From contig JAVVXB010000008.1 of the NCBI GenBank assembly GCA_036651815.1, positions 1 through 64,000 of the forward strand: a DNA stretch of 64,000 bases, given 5' to 3'. Under the pieces are notes generated by a model. It was not told the origin of the DNA. It ran no database searches and saw only the letters and a program-made list of their open reading frames with translations. Both the position numbers and the translations under genes were made by a program. Positions within the stretch are counted from its first letter, which is position 1; each line of letters starts with the position of its first letter. The DNA is from JAVVXB01 sp036651815 (lineage in GTDB: Bacteria > Bacillota > Clostridia > Christensenellales > CAG-138). Below are positions 8,816 to 18,059 of the stretch, piece by piece.

Positions 8816-8867
8816 GGTGAATTTCCCCAAACACCTTCTACTGTGAAAGTTGCTTTTGAAATTCACC
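8816..8867 (+). terminator. Hairpin terminator after mnmA
   Basis: A perfect 10-bp stem (GGTGAATTTC 8816-8825, GAAATTCACC 8858-8867) with a 32-base loop, then TTATTTG. The loop is long, so termination may be moderate. Confidence 0.55.
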
Positions 8868-8902
8868 TTATTTGCACATCCTGATTCAAACAGGAAAAGT
8901 GT

Positions 8903-8931
8903 TTGAGTATTTTCGCATTTTATGGTATGCT
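8903..8931 (+). promoter_or_regulatory. Sigma-A promoter of the hydrolase gene
   Basis: -35 TTGAGT (8903-8908), 17-base spacer, -10 TATGCT (8926-8931), 31 bases upstream of the start at 8962. Confidence 0.6.
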
Positions 8932-8961
8932 TTCATTTATATCATAGGGGAGGTATGGAGA

Positions 8962-9897
8962 ATGAAAGTAACTTTGCGAGAGAAAAGCTTTCCATCCGCT
9001 ACGGGCTTGACCGACATTCGGTATCGTATGTGGATCCCGGAAGACCCGCACGCTGCGCTTCAAATTACGCATGGCATGGCGGAGCATATCGACCGTTATG
9101 ATGCGTTTGCAACATTTCTTGCTGAAAATGGCATTCTAGTTTATGGCTTTGATATTGCTGGACATGGCAAGAGCTTGAAACCGAACGGAACCAAAGGTTA
9201 TTTTGGCAAGGAAAAAGGTTGGGACGCAAATGTAAAAGACATGCATAGCATGCACGATCTTATCAATAGCGAGTTTCCTGCGATTCCTTTTATTTTGATG
9301 GGACATTCAATGGGGTCGTTTTTGGCGCGCACTTATGCCGGCAGAGACGGCGCCGACTTTGACGCATATATTTTTTCCGGTACGGCTGGCAAAAACCCCG
9401 TGCTTGGAATCGGCAAGCTGCTTGCAAAACGCGAGATTAAAAAAAACGGCGGTATGGAACCCAGTACAACCTTGTTTCAAATGAGTTTTGGTTCGTATAA
9501 CAAGGCGTTCAAGCCAAACAGAACGGCCAACGACTGGCTTTCACGGGATAACGAACAGGTTGATCGATATGAGGCGGATGAATTCTGTGGATTTCCATTT
9601 ACCGCCTGTGCCATGCTGGACGTGTTCAACGGCCTTTCTGAAATTAGCAATGAACGTTGGGCTGCCCGTGTTCCGAAACGCCCGATTCTGGTTCTTTCTG
9701 GTGCTTGTGATCCTGTCGGAGGCAATGGGAAAGGTGTTAAACAGGTGGTGAACTGGCTGGATAAGACGGGGCATCAAACGGAACTCAAACTATATCCGGA
9801 AGGCCGCCATGAGATGTTAAACGAGCTTAACAAGGACGATGTCTATCGTGATATTCTGTTGTTTATTAACGCTGTAGAAGCGATGGGAGAGATATGA
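8962..9897 (+). CDS. Alpha/beta hydrolase, monoacylglycerol lipase / lysophospholipase type
   Basis: A 311-residue serine hydrolase of the Hydrolase_4 group. The nucleophile elbow GHSMGS places Ser116; the likely acid is the Asp of SGACDPVGG, and the likely base is the His of EGRHEMLNE near the C-terminus. No signal peptide, so cytoplasmic. Members cut monoacylglycerols or lysophospholipids; the exact substrate is inferred. ATG 8962 follows GGGGAGG. The stop overlaps the next start (ATGA), coupling it to the NagB-like gene. Confidence 0.88.
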   Translation: MKVTLREKSFPSATGLTDIRYRMWIPEDPHAALQITHGMAEHIDRYDAFATFLAENGILVYGFDIAGHGKSLKPNGTKGYFGKEKGWDANVKDMHSMHDLINSEFPAIPFILMGHSMGSFLARTYAGRDGADFDAYIFSGTAGKNPVLGIGKLLAKREIKKNGGMEPSTTLFQMSFGSYNKAFKPNRTANDWLSRDNEQVDRYEADEFCGFPFTACAMLDVFNGLSEISNERWAARVPKRPILVLSGACDPVGGNGKGVKQVVNWLDKTGHQTELKLYPEGRHEMLNELNKDDVYRDILLFINAVEAMGEI

Positions 9898-10562
9898 GCG
9901 TACTTGTTTATCGTGATAAGGCAACGGCTTGCGCTGCAGCCGCAACCTTGCTTTCCGCCAGCATTATTGAAAAGCCAACTTCGGTTCTGGGTTTGGATTT
10001 CTCACCGGAACTTGCGCCGATCTACCGTACGCTTTCCCGCATGACAGCCGATGGCCTTTTAGAATGGAGCGAGGTGAAAACCTTTAACCTCTATGAACAT
10101 GTCAAGGCGGATGCGGATCGTTCTGTGGACAAACAGCTTGGTACGTTGCTGCTTGACCGTGTCAATATTCAACCGGAACATCGCTTTTTACCGGATACGG
10201 ATGGAAATGATTGGAACATCGTCTGCAACGATTATGAGAACGCAATTCTTTCCGTTGGTGGCATTGATACTGTTTTTTGTGCCATTCGTGCCGATGGCAG
10301 CATCGCCTATAACCTTGGTGCCAATGAGCTTGCGCCGGTGACCCATGTGGAACGGACGGAGTCAGGTCGTGTCGTCACGGTGGGTATGACAACCATTATG
10401 TCCGCCAAACGGATCGTTGCAGTTATGATCGGCGCGGATAAGACATCTATGGCGGGACGGGTCTTCAGTGGTTCCATTGTGCCGACTATACCAGCTAGCT
10501 ATTTACAACTGCATGCGAACGCTGTATTTTTATTGGATGAGGATGCGGCAGAGAAAATATAA
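9894..10562 (+). CDS. NagB/6-phosphogluconolactonase-fold protein lacking catalytic residues
   Basis: A 222-residue protein that follows the glucosamine-6-phosphate deaminase (NagB) pattern: an FSPELAPIYRTL segment, FNLYEHV, and a GGIDTVFCAIRADGSIAYN segment. In NagB the last two are FNxDEYV and GGIGxDGHIAFNEP. Here the positions matching E. coli Asp72, His143 and Glu148 are Tyr, Ser and Leu; the Asp of the ADG motif (Asp141) remains. It is therefore probably not a deaminase and may be a sugar-phosphate-binding pseudoenzyme or an enzyme with another reaction. It overlaps the upstream hydrolase gene by four bases. Confidence 0.75.
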   Translation: MSVLVYRDKATACAAAATLLSASIIEKPTSVLGLDFSPELAPIYRTLSRMTADGLLEWSEVKTFNLYEHVKADADRSVDKQLGTLLLDRVNIQPEHRFLPDTDGNDWNIVCNDYENAILSVGGIDTVFCAIRADGSIAYNLGANELAPVTHVERTESGRVVTVGMTTIMSAKRIVAVMIGADKTSMAGRVFSGSIVPTIPASYLQLHANAVFLLDEDAAEKI

Positions 10563-10583
10563 TATTGTAAGGAGCGGTTGACC

Positions 10584-11147
10584 ATGCGGGTCAGTTGGGA
10601 ATCGCTGCATAATGACGTGCAATGCTGCGGAAAATGTGGACTTTGCAAATCTCGTACTCATACCGCTTTCGGAGAAGGCAATCTCGATGCGGATATTATG
10701 TTTGTGGGAGAAGGACCTGGTCGAGAGGAAGACTTACAGGGACGTCCATTCGTGGGGCCTGCAGGTCAACTGCTTGAGCGTATGATTGCGGCGACGGGCT
10801 TTCGACGGGATGATGTATACATTACAAATGTGGTTAAGTGCCGTCCACCAAATAACCGCAACCCTGTTGATGATGAAGCAGAAGCATGCTTGCCTTATTT
10901 GCGTGCTCAATATGCGTTGATTCATCCAAAGATCGTTGTATGTCTTGGCGCGATTGCAATGCGGCATTTGTATGATCGGGATGCGAAAATTACACGGGTA
11001 CGTGGCCAGTGGCTGAATAAGGGCGGTGTTTGGTTTATTCCAACATACCATCCGGCTGCACTTTTACGAGATGAAAGCAAGAAACGCGATGCTTGGGCAG
11101 ACATGCAGGCGTTGCTAAAAAAATATACCGAACTGGCGGAGAAATAG
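10584..11147 (+). CDS. udg: Family 4 uracil-DNA glycosylase (Fe-S)
   Basis: A 187-residue type 4 UDG that removes uracil from DNA. Iron-sulfur cysteines are visible as CGKCGLC near residue 15 and as KCRPP plus a further Cys about 17 residues on. The active-site motif GEGPGREED and the HPAALLR motif are present. ATG 10584 is nine bases after AAGGAG; a TTG at 10578 is too close to that site. It lies 21 bases after the NagB-like gene and 12 bases before yebC. Confidence 0.93.
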   Translation: MRVSWESLHNDVQCCGKCGLCKSRTHTAFGEGNLDADIMFVGEGPGREEDLQGRPFVGPAGQLLERMIAATGFRRDDVYITNVVKCRPPNNRNPVDDEAEACLPYLRAQYALIHPKIVVCLGAIAMRHLYDRDAKITRVRGQWLNKGGVWFIPTYHPAALLRDESKKRDAWADMQALLKKYTELAEK

Positions 11148-11159
11148 TAGGAGGATACC

Positions 11160-11903
11160 ATGTCAGGACATTCCAAGTGGGCGAATATCAAAAATAAGAA
11201 GGAAAAAACGGACAGCCAACGCGGCAAGGTTTTTACAAAGATTGGCCGTGAGATTGCGATTGCGGTCAAGGAGGGTGGTGGCGCGGACCCGATGATCAAC
11301 AGTAAGCTGCGCGACGTAATCGCCAAGGCCAAGGCCAACAATATGCCAAATGATAACATTTCGCGTTCTATCAAGAAAGCGGCTGGTGAGGGCGGCAATA
11401 TCAATTATGAAGAATCCTATTACGAAGGCTATGGGCCTGGTAACACTGCGGTAATTGTGGAAGTGCTGACCGACAACAAAAACCGTACTGCAGCAGAAAT
11501 GCGCCATATTTTTGATAAGAGCGGCGGTAATCTTGGCAGCACAGGTTGCGTGAGTTGGATGTTTGATAAAAAAGGACTCATTGTCATTGAACGTACCGCG
11601 CTCATGAATGAGGATGAGGTTATGTTGCAAGCACTGGATGCTGGAGCAGCTGACTTTGTGGCGCAGGATGATGCATTTGAAATCTATACAGATCCCGCCG
11701 ATTTCTCCGTTGTACGCGAGAAACTCGAAGACTGCGGGTATGAGTTTATCTCGGCTGAAGTACAGATGATTCCTCAGAACACCGCAGAGATTTCCGATGA
11801 AGAAACGGTGGATAAGGTGCTGCGCTTTCTTGAAAAGCTTGATGATAACGATGACGTTCAGGAAGTGTATCACAATGCCATCTTACCGGAGGATGCGGAA
11901 TAA
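11160..11903 (+). CDS. yebC: YebC/TACO1 family protein
   Basis: A 247-residue YebC/TACO1 protein beginning with the hallmark MSGHSKWANIK. Members help translation of difficult (for example polyproline) sequences or act as transcription regulators, depending on clade. Length and acidic C-terminus are typical. TAGGAGG precedes the start by five bases. Confidence 0.97.
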   Translation: MSGHSKWANIKNKKEKTDSQRGKVFTKIGREIAIAVKEGGGADPMINSKLRDVIAKAKANNMPNDNISRSIKKAAGEGGNINYEESYYEGYGPGNTAVIVEVLTDNKNRTAAEMRHIFDKSGGNLGSTGCVSWMFDKKGLIVIERTALMNEDEVMLQALDAGAADFVAQDDAFEIYTDPADFSVVREKLEDCGYEFISAEVQMIPQNTAEISDEETVDKVLRFLEKLDDNDDVQEVYHNAILPEDAE

Positions 11904-11914
11904 TCCAGCTTTTG

Positions 11915-11943
11915 TTGCATGAAACACAAACATCGATTATAAT
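11915..11943 (+). promoter_or_regulatory. Sigma-A promoter before the Asp23 gene
   Basis: -35 TTGCAT (11915-11920), 17-base spacer, consensus -10 TATAAT (11938-11943), about 31 bases upstream of the start. Confidence 0.6.
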
Positions 11944-11973
11944 AATAGCGAGAATTGCAAAGGAGGTACCAAT

Positions 11974-12327
11974 ATGGCTGCTGAATTGATAACAGAACTC
12001 GGGAAGATCACAATCGCGGACGATTTGATTTCGAATATCGCCGGATATGCTGCTGTGGAAAACTATGGAATTGTCGGTATGAATGCAAAGAAGACCACCG
12101 ATTCTCTTGTGGAATTATTTGGCAAGGACAACCTAAAGCGTGGCGTTAAGGTCAGCATGGTGACTGTAAACGAGGTAGATATCGACCTTTATGTGACGCT
12201 TGAATATGGAGTATCGCTGCCTGCTGTTGCGGAAAATACAAAAAGCAATGTGAAGTATCGTGTGGAAGAAATGACTGGCGTTACGGTGCGAAATGTCAAT
12301 GTCCACGTGGAGAATATTCGCGTATAG
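11974..12327 (+). CDS. Asp23/Gls24 family envelope-stress protein
   Basis: A 117-residue Asp23/Gls24 (DUF322, YloU-like) protein. The family contains membrane-associated proteins tied to envelope stress. The sequence begins with the usual LGKITIADDLISNIAGYAA segment and ends with NVHVENIRV. It precedes a FakA-like DAK2 protein, the same order as yloU-yloV in Bacillus subtilis, followed here closely by recG as well. AAAGGAGGT precedes the ATG. Confidence 0.93.
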   Translation: MAAELITELGKITIADDLISNIAGYAAVENYGIVGMNAKKTTDSLVELFGKDNLKRGVKVSMVTVNEVDIDLYVTLEYGVSLPAVAENTKSNVKYRVEEMTGVTVRNVNVHVENIRV

Positions 12328-12369
12328 GACGCGGTTTGGATGATTTCCGAACGAGCGGAGGATTTTTAA

Positions 12370-14013
12370 TTGGATACAACAAAAATTAGTGGCGCGCAAT
12401 TTCGTGATATGATTGTTGCGGGTGCGGTGTTACTCGAAAAAAACAAGCAAGCCATCGATGCGTTGAACGTATTTCCAGTGCCAGACGGCGACACTGGTAC
12501 CAATATGTCCATGACGATGCAGAGTGCAGTGCATGAAATTAAGAGCTGTTCGGATGCAGCATCCGTGTCTGAAATGGCGGATGCGTTGAGCATGGGCGCT
12601 TTACGCGGCGCACGCGGCAACTCTGGCGTCATTCTTTCACAGCTATTTCGTGGATTTTCGCGCGCATTTAAAGACGAAACCTATATGGATGCAGCGCTTC
12701 TTTCCAAGGCGCTGACCATGGGTGCCGAAGCTGCATATAAAGCGGTTATGAAGCCGAAGGAAGGAACGATCCTCACCGTATCCCGCGTGATTGCGGAAAG
12801 CGTTGCAGATACATTACAGCATGGTGCAAATGTGTACCGCGTTGTGGATCGCATGCTGCAATCTGGTGAAAAGGCGCTTGCTAACACTCCGAATCTGTTG
12901 CCTGTTCTCAAGGAAGCTGGCGTTGTGGATTCTGGCGGCAAAGGGCTTTTGACCATCTACAAAGGTTTCAAACTTTCGCTTGACGGCGAGGAAGTTGAAA
13001 GTTACGAGGAACTTGTACCCGACATGCAACCCGCCAGTCTCAATACGGACAGCTTTTCTGGTGAGCATATTGAATTTGGTTATTGTACGGAATTTTTTAT
13101 TGTTCATCCCATTACTCCTGGATTTGCTGACGAGCAGGAGATTGTGAATTTTCGCGATCATCTTACAAGGCTTGGAGATTCAGTCGTTGTGGCTAACGAT
13201 TCGGAAATGATCAAGGTACATGTGCATTCCAATGCGCCAGGCAAGGTGCTGCAAATGGCGCTACGTCTTGGAGAACTGGATCATCTGAAGATTGAAAACA
13301 TGCGCGAACAGAACCGTCAGCTCATGGATGAACGCAAAAAGAACGAAAAAGAATTTGGCCTCATTGCGGTCAGCGCGGGCGAAGGTATAGATGATCTGTT
13401 TAAAGCGCTGAACGTGGATTCTATTATTTCTGGTGGTCAGACCATGAACCCCAGCATTGATACGATTGCTACGGCCATAAATCGCGTCAACGCGCGCAAT
13501 GTATTCATACTGCCGAACAACTCAAACATTATTCTTGCTGCGCAGCAGGCCTCAGAGCTGACCGAAAAGAATGTTGTGCTGATTCCAACCAAGACGATTC
13601 CACAGGGCGTTTCGGCTTGCATGGCCTATTCAACGGACGCAACCGTAGAGGACAATGAAAAAAACATGCGGGAAGCATTTGCTGATATAATTAGCGGAGC
13701 CGTCACCTATGCCGTGCGCGAAACAACCTTTGATGGCAATAAAATTCACAAGGGTGATATCATTGGGCTAATGAACAACCATCTGGTTACAGTTGGCGAG
13801 AGCATTGATGCCGTTAGTTGCGCATTGATCGACAAAATGATTGCCGAAAATGACGCATCCGATGGAACTGTCACGCTGTATTATGGCGAAGGACGGGATG
13901 AGGGCAATGCCAACGCACTTGTCGCTGAGCTTGAAAAAAAATATCCAAATGCTGAGTTTCTTGTGCAACCGGGTGGGCAACCACTCTACTATTATTACTT
14001 TGCAGTTCAATAA
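12370..14013 (+). CDS. fakA: DAK2 domain fatty-acid-kinase-like protein (FakA/YloV)
   Basis: A 547-residue protein of the YloV/FakA type. The N-terminal DAK2 (DhaL-like) nucleotide-binding domain shows PDGDTGTNM near residue 38, whose aspartates bind Mg-ATP, and GARGNSGVILSQ near residue 80. The middle and C-terminal parts match the FakA interaction and DegV-like regions. FakA phosphorylates fatty acids bound to a FakB (DegV) partner for phospholipid synthesis; no FakB lies in the window. The start is TTG 12370 with GGAGG ten bases upstream. It sits between Asp23 and recG as in B. subtilis. Confidence 0.92.
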   Translation: MDTTKISGAQFRDMIVAGAVLLEKNKQAIDALNVFPVPDGDTGTNMSMTMQSAVHEIKSCSDAASVSEMADALSMGALRGARGNSGVILSQLFRGFSRAFKDETYMDAALLSKALTMGAEAAYKAVMKPKEGTILTVSRVIAESVADTLQHGANVYRVVDRMLQSGEKALANTPNLLPVLKEAGVVDSGGKGLLTIYKGFKLSLDGEEVESYEELVPDMQPASLNTDSFSGEHIEFGYCTEFFIVHPITPGFADEQEIVNFRDHLTRLGDSVVVANDSEMIKVHVHSNAPGKVLQMALRLGELDHLKIENMREQNRQLMDERKKNEKEFGLIAVSAGEGIDDLFKALNVDSIISGGQTMNPSIDTIATAINRVNARNVFILPNNSNIILAAQQASELTEKNVVLIPTKTIPQGVSACMAYSTDATVEDNEKNMREAFADIISGAVTYAVRETTFDGNKIHKGDIIGLMNNHLVTVGESIDAVSCALIDKMIAENDASDGTVTLYYGEGRDEGNANALVAELEKKYPNAEFLVQPGGQPLYYYYFAVQ

Positions 14014-14026
14014 GTAAGTAACTGCA

Positions 14027-16033
14027 GTGCTTCAGGATCCACTACAATCCATCCCGGGCATCGGACCAAAACGTGCCGAGCAGCTTCAGTCGCTGGGAAT
14101 TTCCCGCGTCATGGAGTTGCTTTTCTATTTGCCAAGGGACTATCTCGATTATTCTGTGGTGACGCCGGTTGCACTACTAAAGGATGGTGCAATGGCTGCC
14201 ACCCACGTGCGTATCCAATCGGAGCCGAGGATATTTCATGCTTCAGGAATGACGGTGATCACTGTGCAGGCTTCTGATGAAACTGGAGCGGTAGCGCTCA
14301 AGTGGTTCGGACAGCCATACCGATGTACGCAGGTGCATACCGGTATGATGGTGTATGCATGCGGACGCATCAGTATGAAGAAGGGCTGCGCATTGATCAA
14401 CCCTACGCTGAACGCAAAATTGCCGGGTACGTTGCCGATTTATCCAACGGTCAAGGGACTTTCACAGCGCACCATACGGGACGCAGTATTTTCGGCACTC
14501 AGGTCTTGCTGGAATGAAATTCAGGAAACACTTCCGTTGACAATATTGGCTAACTACGAGTTGTGTACGCTGCAACTTGCACTTAGACATGTACACTTTC
14601 CATCCAGCCCAGAATTACTGAAAATTGCGCGGCGACGAATGACATTTGAGAATATGCTCTGCTACCTGTTGACGGTCGAGATTGAGAAACAAGAACGGCA
14701 GCGCCTGATTGGAATCTCATTTGAAACGTTGGACTTGAAAGAGCGATTTCTACAGAAGCTTCCGTTTGCACCAACACAAGCGCAACTGCGCGTTCTCTGC
14801 GATCTGGAGCAAGACATGTCCTCGGCTGTACCGATGAATCGTCTTGTGCAAGGTGATGTTGGTTCTGGGAAAACCGTTATCGCGTTATATGCCCTTACTG
14901 TGGCTGCAGCCAATGGGTATCAAGGAGCGATGCTCGCGCCAACGGAGATTCTTGCGCAACAACATTTTGATTTGGTGCGGACGTTCTTTGGCGATACGGC
15001 TGTATTGTTGACCGGCAGTATGAAGAAAGCCGTGCGGGAAGCTGCACTTAACCGGATAGCGGATGGGACGGCTATCTGTGTTGTTGGAACGCATGCACTG
15101 TTTCAACAGGAGGTGCGATTTCAACGCCTTGGTGTAGTTGTAACGGATGAGCAGCACCGTTTTGGTGTGCGTCAGCGTGCTACTATGCAGGAAAAAGGAA
15201 TCCGACCCGATGTACTGGTCATGAGCGCAACACCCATTCCCCGTACGCTTGCATTATTGCTGTACGGCGATCTTGATGTCAGCATCATTGATGAACTTCC
15301 GCCGGGCAGAAAACCAGTTAAAACCCATATCATTCCAACGGAAAAGCGAACCGATATGTATCGTTATATTGCAGAGGCAGCAAAAAACGGTCTTCAAACA
15401 TATATTGTTTGCCCGTTCATTGAAGACTCGGAACTGTTGAATGCGCCAAGTGTGGAGAGCGTTTTTCAATTCATGAAGATGCAGTTTCCAAAGATACGTA
15501 TTGCGGCGTTACATGGACGAATGACAGAATTGGAAAAGCAGCGCATCGTTCACTCTTTTCGGGATGGTGATATTGATGTACTGGTTACCACCACCGTCAT
15601 TGAGGTTGGTGTGCATGTGGAGAACGCATGCATCATGGCGGTGGAAGGTGCGGATCGGTTTGGACTCTCCCAATTGCACCAGCTCCGTGGACGTGTCGGA
15701 CGTAGCACCAAACAGGCTTATTGCTTTTTGCTGAATAGTAGCGAGACGGAAACCGCCGAAAAACGCATTGATATTCTGGCAAAAACCAACGATGGGTTCG
15801 AAATTGCGCGTCAGGATCTTGCCTTGCGTGGGCCGGGTGATTTTTTAGGACTTCGGCAGCATGGCGAAGGGGATGCATCACTTATTCGCAACGCACTGGA
15901 TATGGAACTGATTGAACAAGTAAAATTGGCGGTAAGGGACGTGTTGGACCTTCCGAACACGGAGAATCAGACTTTGATTGAATATGCGTTGCGTCGGTAT
16001 GACAATGCGCTTTCTGGAATTGCGATGAATTGA
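14027..16033 (+). CDS. recG: ATP-dependent DNA helicase RecG
   Basis: A 668-residue RecG, which reverses stalled replication forks and moves Holliday junctions. The N-terminal wedge/OB region starts with the HhH-like PLQSIPGIGPKRAEQL. The helicase core has Walker A GDVGSGKT, the DEQHRFGV box, MSATPIPRTL, and the C-terminal QLRGRVGRS motif. The start is GTG at 14027 with only a weak upstream site, 13 bases after the FakA-like stop, so translation may be coupled. Confidence 0.97.
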   Translation: MLQDPLQSIPGIGPKRAEQLQSLGISRVMELLFYLPRDYLDYSVVTPVALLKDGAMAATHVRIQSEPRIFHASGMTVITVQASDETGAVALKWFGQPYRCTQVHTGMMVYACGRISMKKGCALINPTLNAKLPGTLPIYPTVKGLSQRTIRDAVFSALRSCWNEIQETLPLTILANYELCTLQLALRHVHFPSSPELLKIARRRMTFENMLCYLLTVEIEKQERQRLIGISFETLDLKERFLQKLPFAPTQAQLRVLCDLEQDMSSAVPMNRLVQGDVGSGKTVIALYALTVAAANGYQGAMLAPTEILAQQHFDLVRTFFGDTAVLLTGSMKKAVREAALNRIADGTAICVVGTHALFQQEVRFQRLGVVVTDEQHRFGVRQRATMQEKGIRPDVLVMSATPIPRTLALLLYGDLDVSIIDELPPGRKPVKTHIIPTEKRTDMYRYIAEAAKNGLQTYIVCPFIEDSELLNAPSVESVFQFMKMQFPKIRIAALHGRMTELEKQRIVHSFRDGDIDVLVTTTVIEVGVHVENACIMAVEGADRFGLSQLHQLRGRVGRSTKQAYCFLLNSSETETAEKRIDILAKTNDGFEIARQDLALRGPGDFLGLRQHGEGDASLIRNALDMELIEQVKLAVRDVLDLPNTENQTLIEYALRRYDNALSGIAMN

Positions 16034-16209
16034 CACTTAGCTTGTAAAAACAAATCCATCATGGATTGATTTAGTGACGGTATGCATAGCATATCGTTAT
16101 TTTGATTCAATTTTCCAAAAATGAAAAATACGTACAACTATTTCCAGTCATAATCAACATTACTATGCACATCATAATGATACATCCGAAAGAAAAGGAG
16201 GTGACAAAC

Positions 16210-16401
16210 ATGGCACGTAACGGAGCATTGATCCCGGATTCCAAGACCAAGCTGGATAGTTTCAAGAGCGAGGTCGCAAATTCCCTGAACGTTAATCTCA
16301 AGCAGGGTTATAATGGCGATCTGACCTCACGTGAAGCGGGTTCCATCGGTGGCGAAATGGTAAAACGCATGATCGCGTATGCAGAAAAAAACATGCACTA
16401 A
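16210..16401 (+). CDS. Alpha/beta-type small acid-soluble spore protein 1
   Basis: A 63-residue SASP. These proteins coat DNA in the forespore and are degraded by the GPR protease at germination. The conserved core is visible: LDSFKSEVANSLNV followed by GYNGDLTSREAGSIGGEMVKRMI. I chose ATG 16210 because AAAAGGAGGTGA lies just before it; the upstream extension to 16102 is not supported. The tandem copy follows 54 bases later. A sigma-G promoter is expected, but I could not place one with confidence. Confidence 0.95.
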   Translation: MARNGALIPDSKTKLDSFKSEVANSLNVNLKQGYNGDLTSREAGSIGGEMVKRMIAYAEKNMH

Positions 16402-16455
16402 TTCTGGATTATACAAGCACGCATTGTAAGATCCTACGAAAGGAGCAAAATAGCT

Positions 16456-16650
16456 ATGACACAGACCTCTGAGAACAAATCCAAACTTGACAGCCTCAAG
16501 AGCGAGGTTGCGAGTTCTTTGAACGTCAATCTCAAGCAGGGTTACAACGGCGACCTGACCACCCGTGAAGCGGGTTCGGTAGGCGGCGAGATGGTAAAAC
16601 GCATGATCGCTTATGCGGAAAACAACATGAGCGGTAGCAAGATGAGATAA
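16456..16650 (+). CDS. Alpha/beta-type small acid-soluble spore protein 2
   Basis: A 64-residue paralogue of the SASP just upstream; the two match almost fully through the LKSEVA to KRMIAYAE core and differ at their ends. It has its own AAAGGAG site. A strong palindrome follows at 16664-16700, so the pair probably forms one small spore-stage transcript. Together they give firm evidence that the host makes endospores. Confidence 0.95.
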   Translation: MTQTSENKSKLDSLKSEVASSLNVNLKQGYNGDLTTREAGSVGGEMVKRMIAYAENNMSGSKMR

Positions 16651-16663
16651 CATTGGCAACACA

Positions 16664-16700
16664 ACAATTGTCCGGTACAGAATATGTGCCGGACAATTGT
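16664..16700 (+). terminator. Hairpin after the SASP pair
   Basis: A perfect 12-bp stem (ACAATTGTCCGG 16664-16675, CCGGACAATTGT 16689-16700) with a 13-base loop. No strong T-tract follows. Confidence 0.55.
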
Positions 16701-16750
16701 GTATGGACGCTTTAGTCAGCTTCAAAAACTACATGTGGTGAGTTTTGTGA

Positions 16751-16780
16751 TTGACTCTTACATGCATACTGTGTTACGAT
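16751..16780 (+). promoter_or_regulatory. Sigma-A promoter of the aminotransferase gene
   Basis: -35 TTGACT (16751-16756), 18-base spacer, -10 TACGAT (16775-16780). Confidence 0.55.
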
Positions 16781-16811
16781 AAACGAAAATCATTTTTGGG
16801 TAGTGGTGCGC

Positions 16812-17993
16812 ATGAATTATCAAAACTTAATTTCCGACTGTGTGAAACAGATTCCTCCGTCCGGCATTCGAAAGTATTTCGATTTGCTGGATGAAACGCA
16901 TATTAGTCTAGGCGTGGGTGAACCGGATTTTCCGACGCCTGAGCGGATTCGCGCATTCGTTTCAGAAAAACTTAAAAACGGGCGTGTTGCCTACTCCAGC
17001 AACTCCGGCGATCCACATTTACGGGCATTAATTCTAAGATTTCTCGACGAGAGATATCATGTTTCCGGATATGAATCCATTGAAAACGTGCTGATCACCG
17101 TCGGTGCAAGCGAGGCCATCGACCTTGCCATGCGTGCAGTGATTAATCCTGGAGACGAAGTGATTGTGCATGAACCGATCTATGTTTCTTATTTGCCTGC
17201 TGTAGAGCTTGCGGGCGGAAAAGCGGTTACGGTCGTTACAAAGGCAGAGGATCGTTTCCGGCTTAAAGCGGATGCGTTGCGCGCAGCCATTACGCCGAGA
17301 ACGAAGGCCATCCTACTTGCCTTTCCAAACAATCCAACCGGCGCTATTATGGAGAAAGAGGATTTGGAGGCCATTGCGGATGTAATACGTGGTACTGATA
17401 TCCTCGTGATTACAGATGAGATTTATGCTGAGCTTACTTTTAATGAAAAAAAGCACATATCATTCGCTTCCCTGCCAGGCATGTTGGAACGGACAATTGT
17501 ACTCAATGGATTCAGCAAAGCTTTCTCTATGACCGGGTGGCGGCTTGGTTACGCAACTGGCCCGGAGGAGATCATTGCGGCGATGCGCAAAATTCATCAA
17601 CTTACGATGCTCTGCGCACCAACACCCGCCCAATGGGCTGGCATTGCTGCACTGGAAACGGGCTTTGCGGATAATTTTGCTGATTCTCGTGCAATGATGG
17701 AAGAATATGCCCGCCGGCGCCGATTTGTAATTGACAACTTCAACCGTCTTGGGTTGCCCTGCAATGAGCCAGAAGGAGCTTTCTATGTATTTCCCTGCAT
17801 TTCGTCAACGGGAATGACAAGTGAGCAATTTTGTGATACGCTGTTGGAAAGAGAAAAAGTCGTTACTGTGCCGGGTACTGCATTCGGTGCGGCAGGCGAG
17901 GGCTTCATCCGCTGTTGCTATGCAACCAGTATGGATGATTTAGGACATGCTTTTGAACGAATTCAAACGTTTCTCAATGGAATTCGCCGATAA
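16812..17993 (+). CDS. PLP-dependent class I/II aminotransferase
   Basis: A 393-residue fold-type I aminotransferase, closest in pattern to the aspartate/aromatic/N-acetyl-diaminopimelate group. Visible are GVGEPDFPTP near the N-terminus, the AFPNNPTGA motif, the DEIYAEL segment with the PLP-ring Asp, and the Schiff-base Lys in NGFSKAFSMTGWRLGY. The substrate cannot be told by eye. ATG 16812 or the GTG codons just upstream (16803, 16806) are possible starts. It is followed by a good terminator. Confidence 0.88.
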   Translation: MNYQNLISDCVKQIPPSGIRKYFDLLDETHISLGVGEPDFPTPERIRAFVSEKLKNGRVAYSSNSGDPHLRALILRFLDERYHVSGYESIENVLITVGASEAIDLAMRAVINPGDEVIVHEPIYVSYLPAVELAGGKAVTVVTKAEDRFRLKADALRAAITPRTKAILLAFPNNPTGAIMEKEDLEAIADVIRGTDILVITDEIYAELTFNEKKHISFASLPGMLERTIVLNGFSKAFSMTGWRLGYATGPEEIIAAMRKIHQLTMLCAPTPAQWAGIAALETGFADNFADSRAMMEEYARRRRFVIDNFNRLGLPCNEPEGAFYVFPCISSTGMTSEQFCDTLLEREKVVTVPGTAFGAAGEGFIRCCYATSMDDLGHAFERIQTFLNGIRR

Positions 17994-18008
17994 TCGCATG
18001 TGTAGGAT

Positions 18009-18045
18009 ACCCCGTCCGCAGCGCTGATGCGGCGGGGTTTTATTA
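18009..18045 (+). terminator. Rho-independent terminator
   Basis: A G/C stem with one bulged T: CCCCG (18010-18014) and CCGC (18016-18019) pair with GCGG (18029-18032) and CGGGG (18033-18037), followed by TTTTATTATTT. It separates the aminotransferase gene from mutS2. Confidence 0.85.
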
Positions 18046-18059
18046 TTTGCGAGGGTTAG

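Noticed and set aside
11163..11873. 236-codon minus-strand frame opposite yebC
   Set aside because: Shadow of a highly conserved gene.
16040..16209. Sigma-G promoter for the SASP genes
   Set aside because: Expected from biology, but no -35/-10 pair at proper spacing was convincing by eye.
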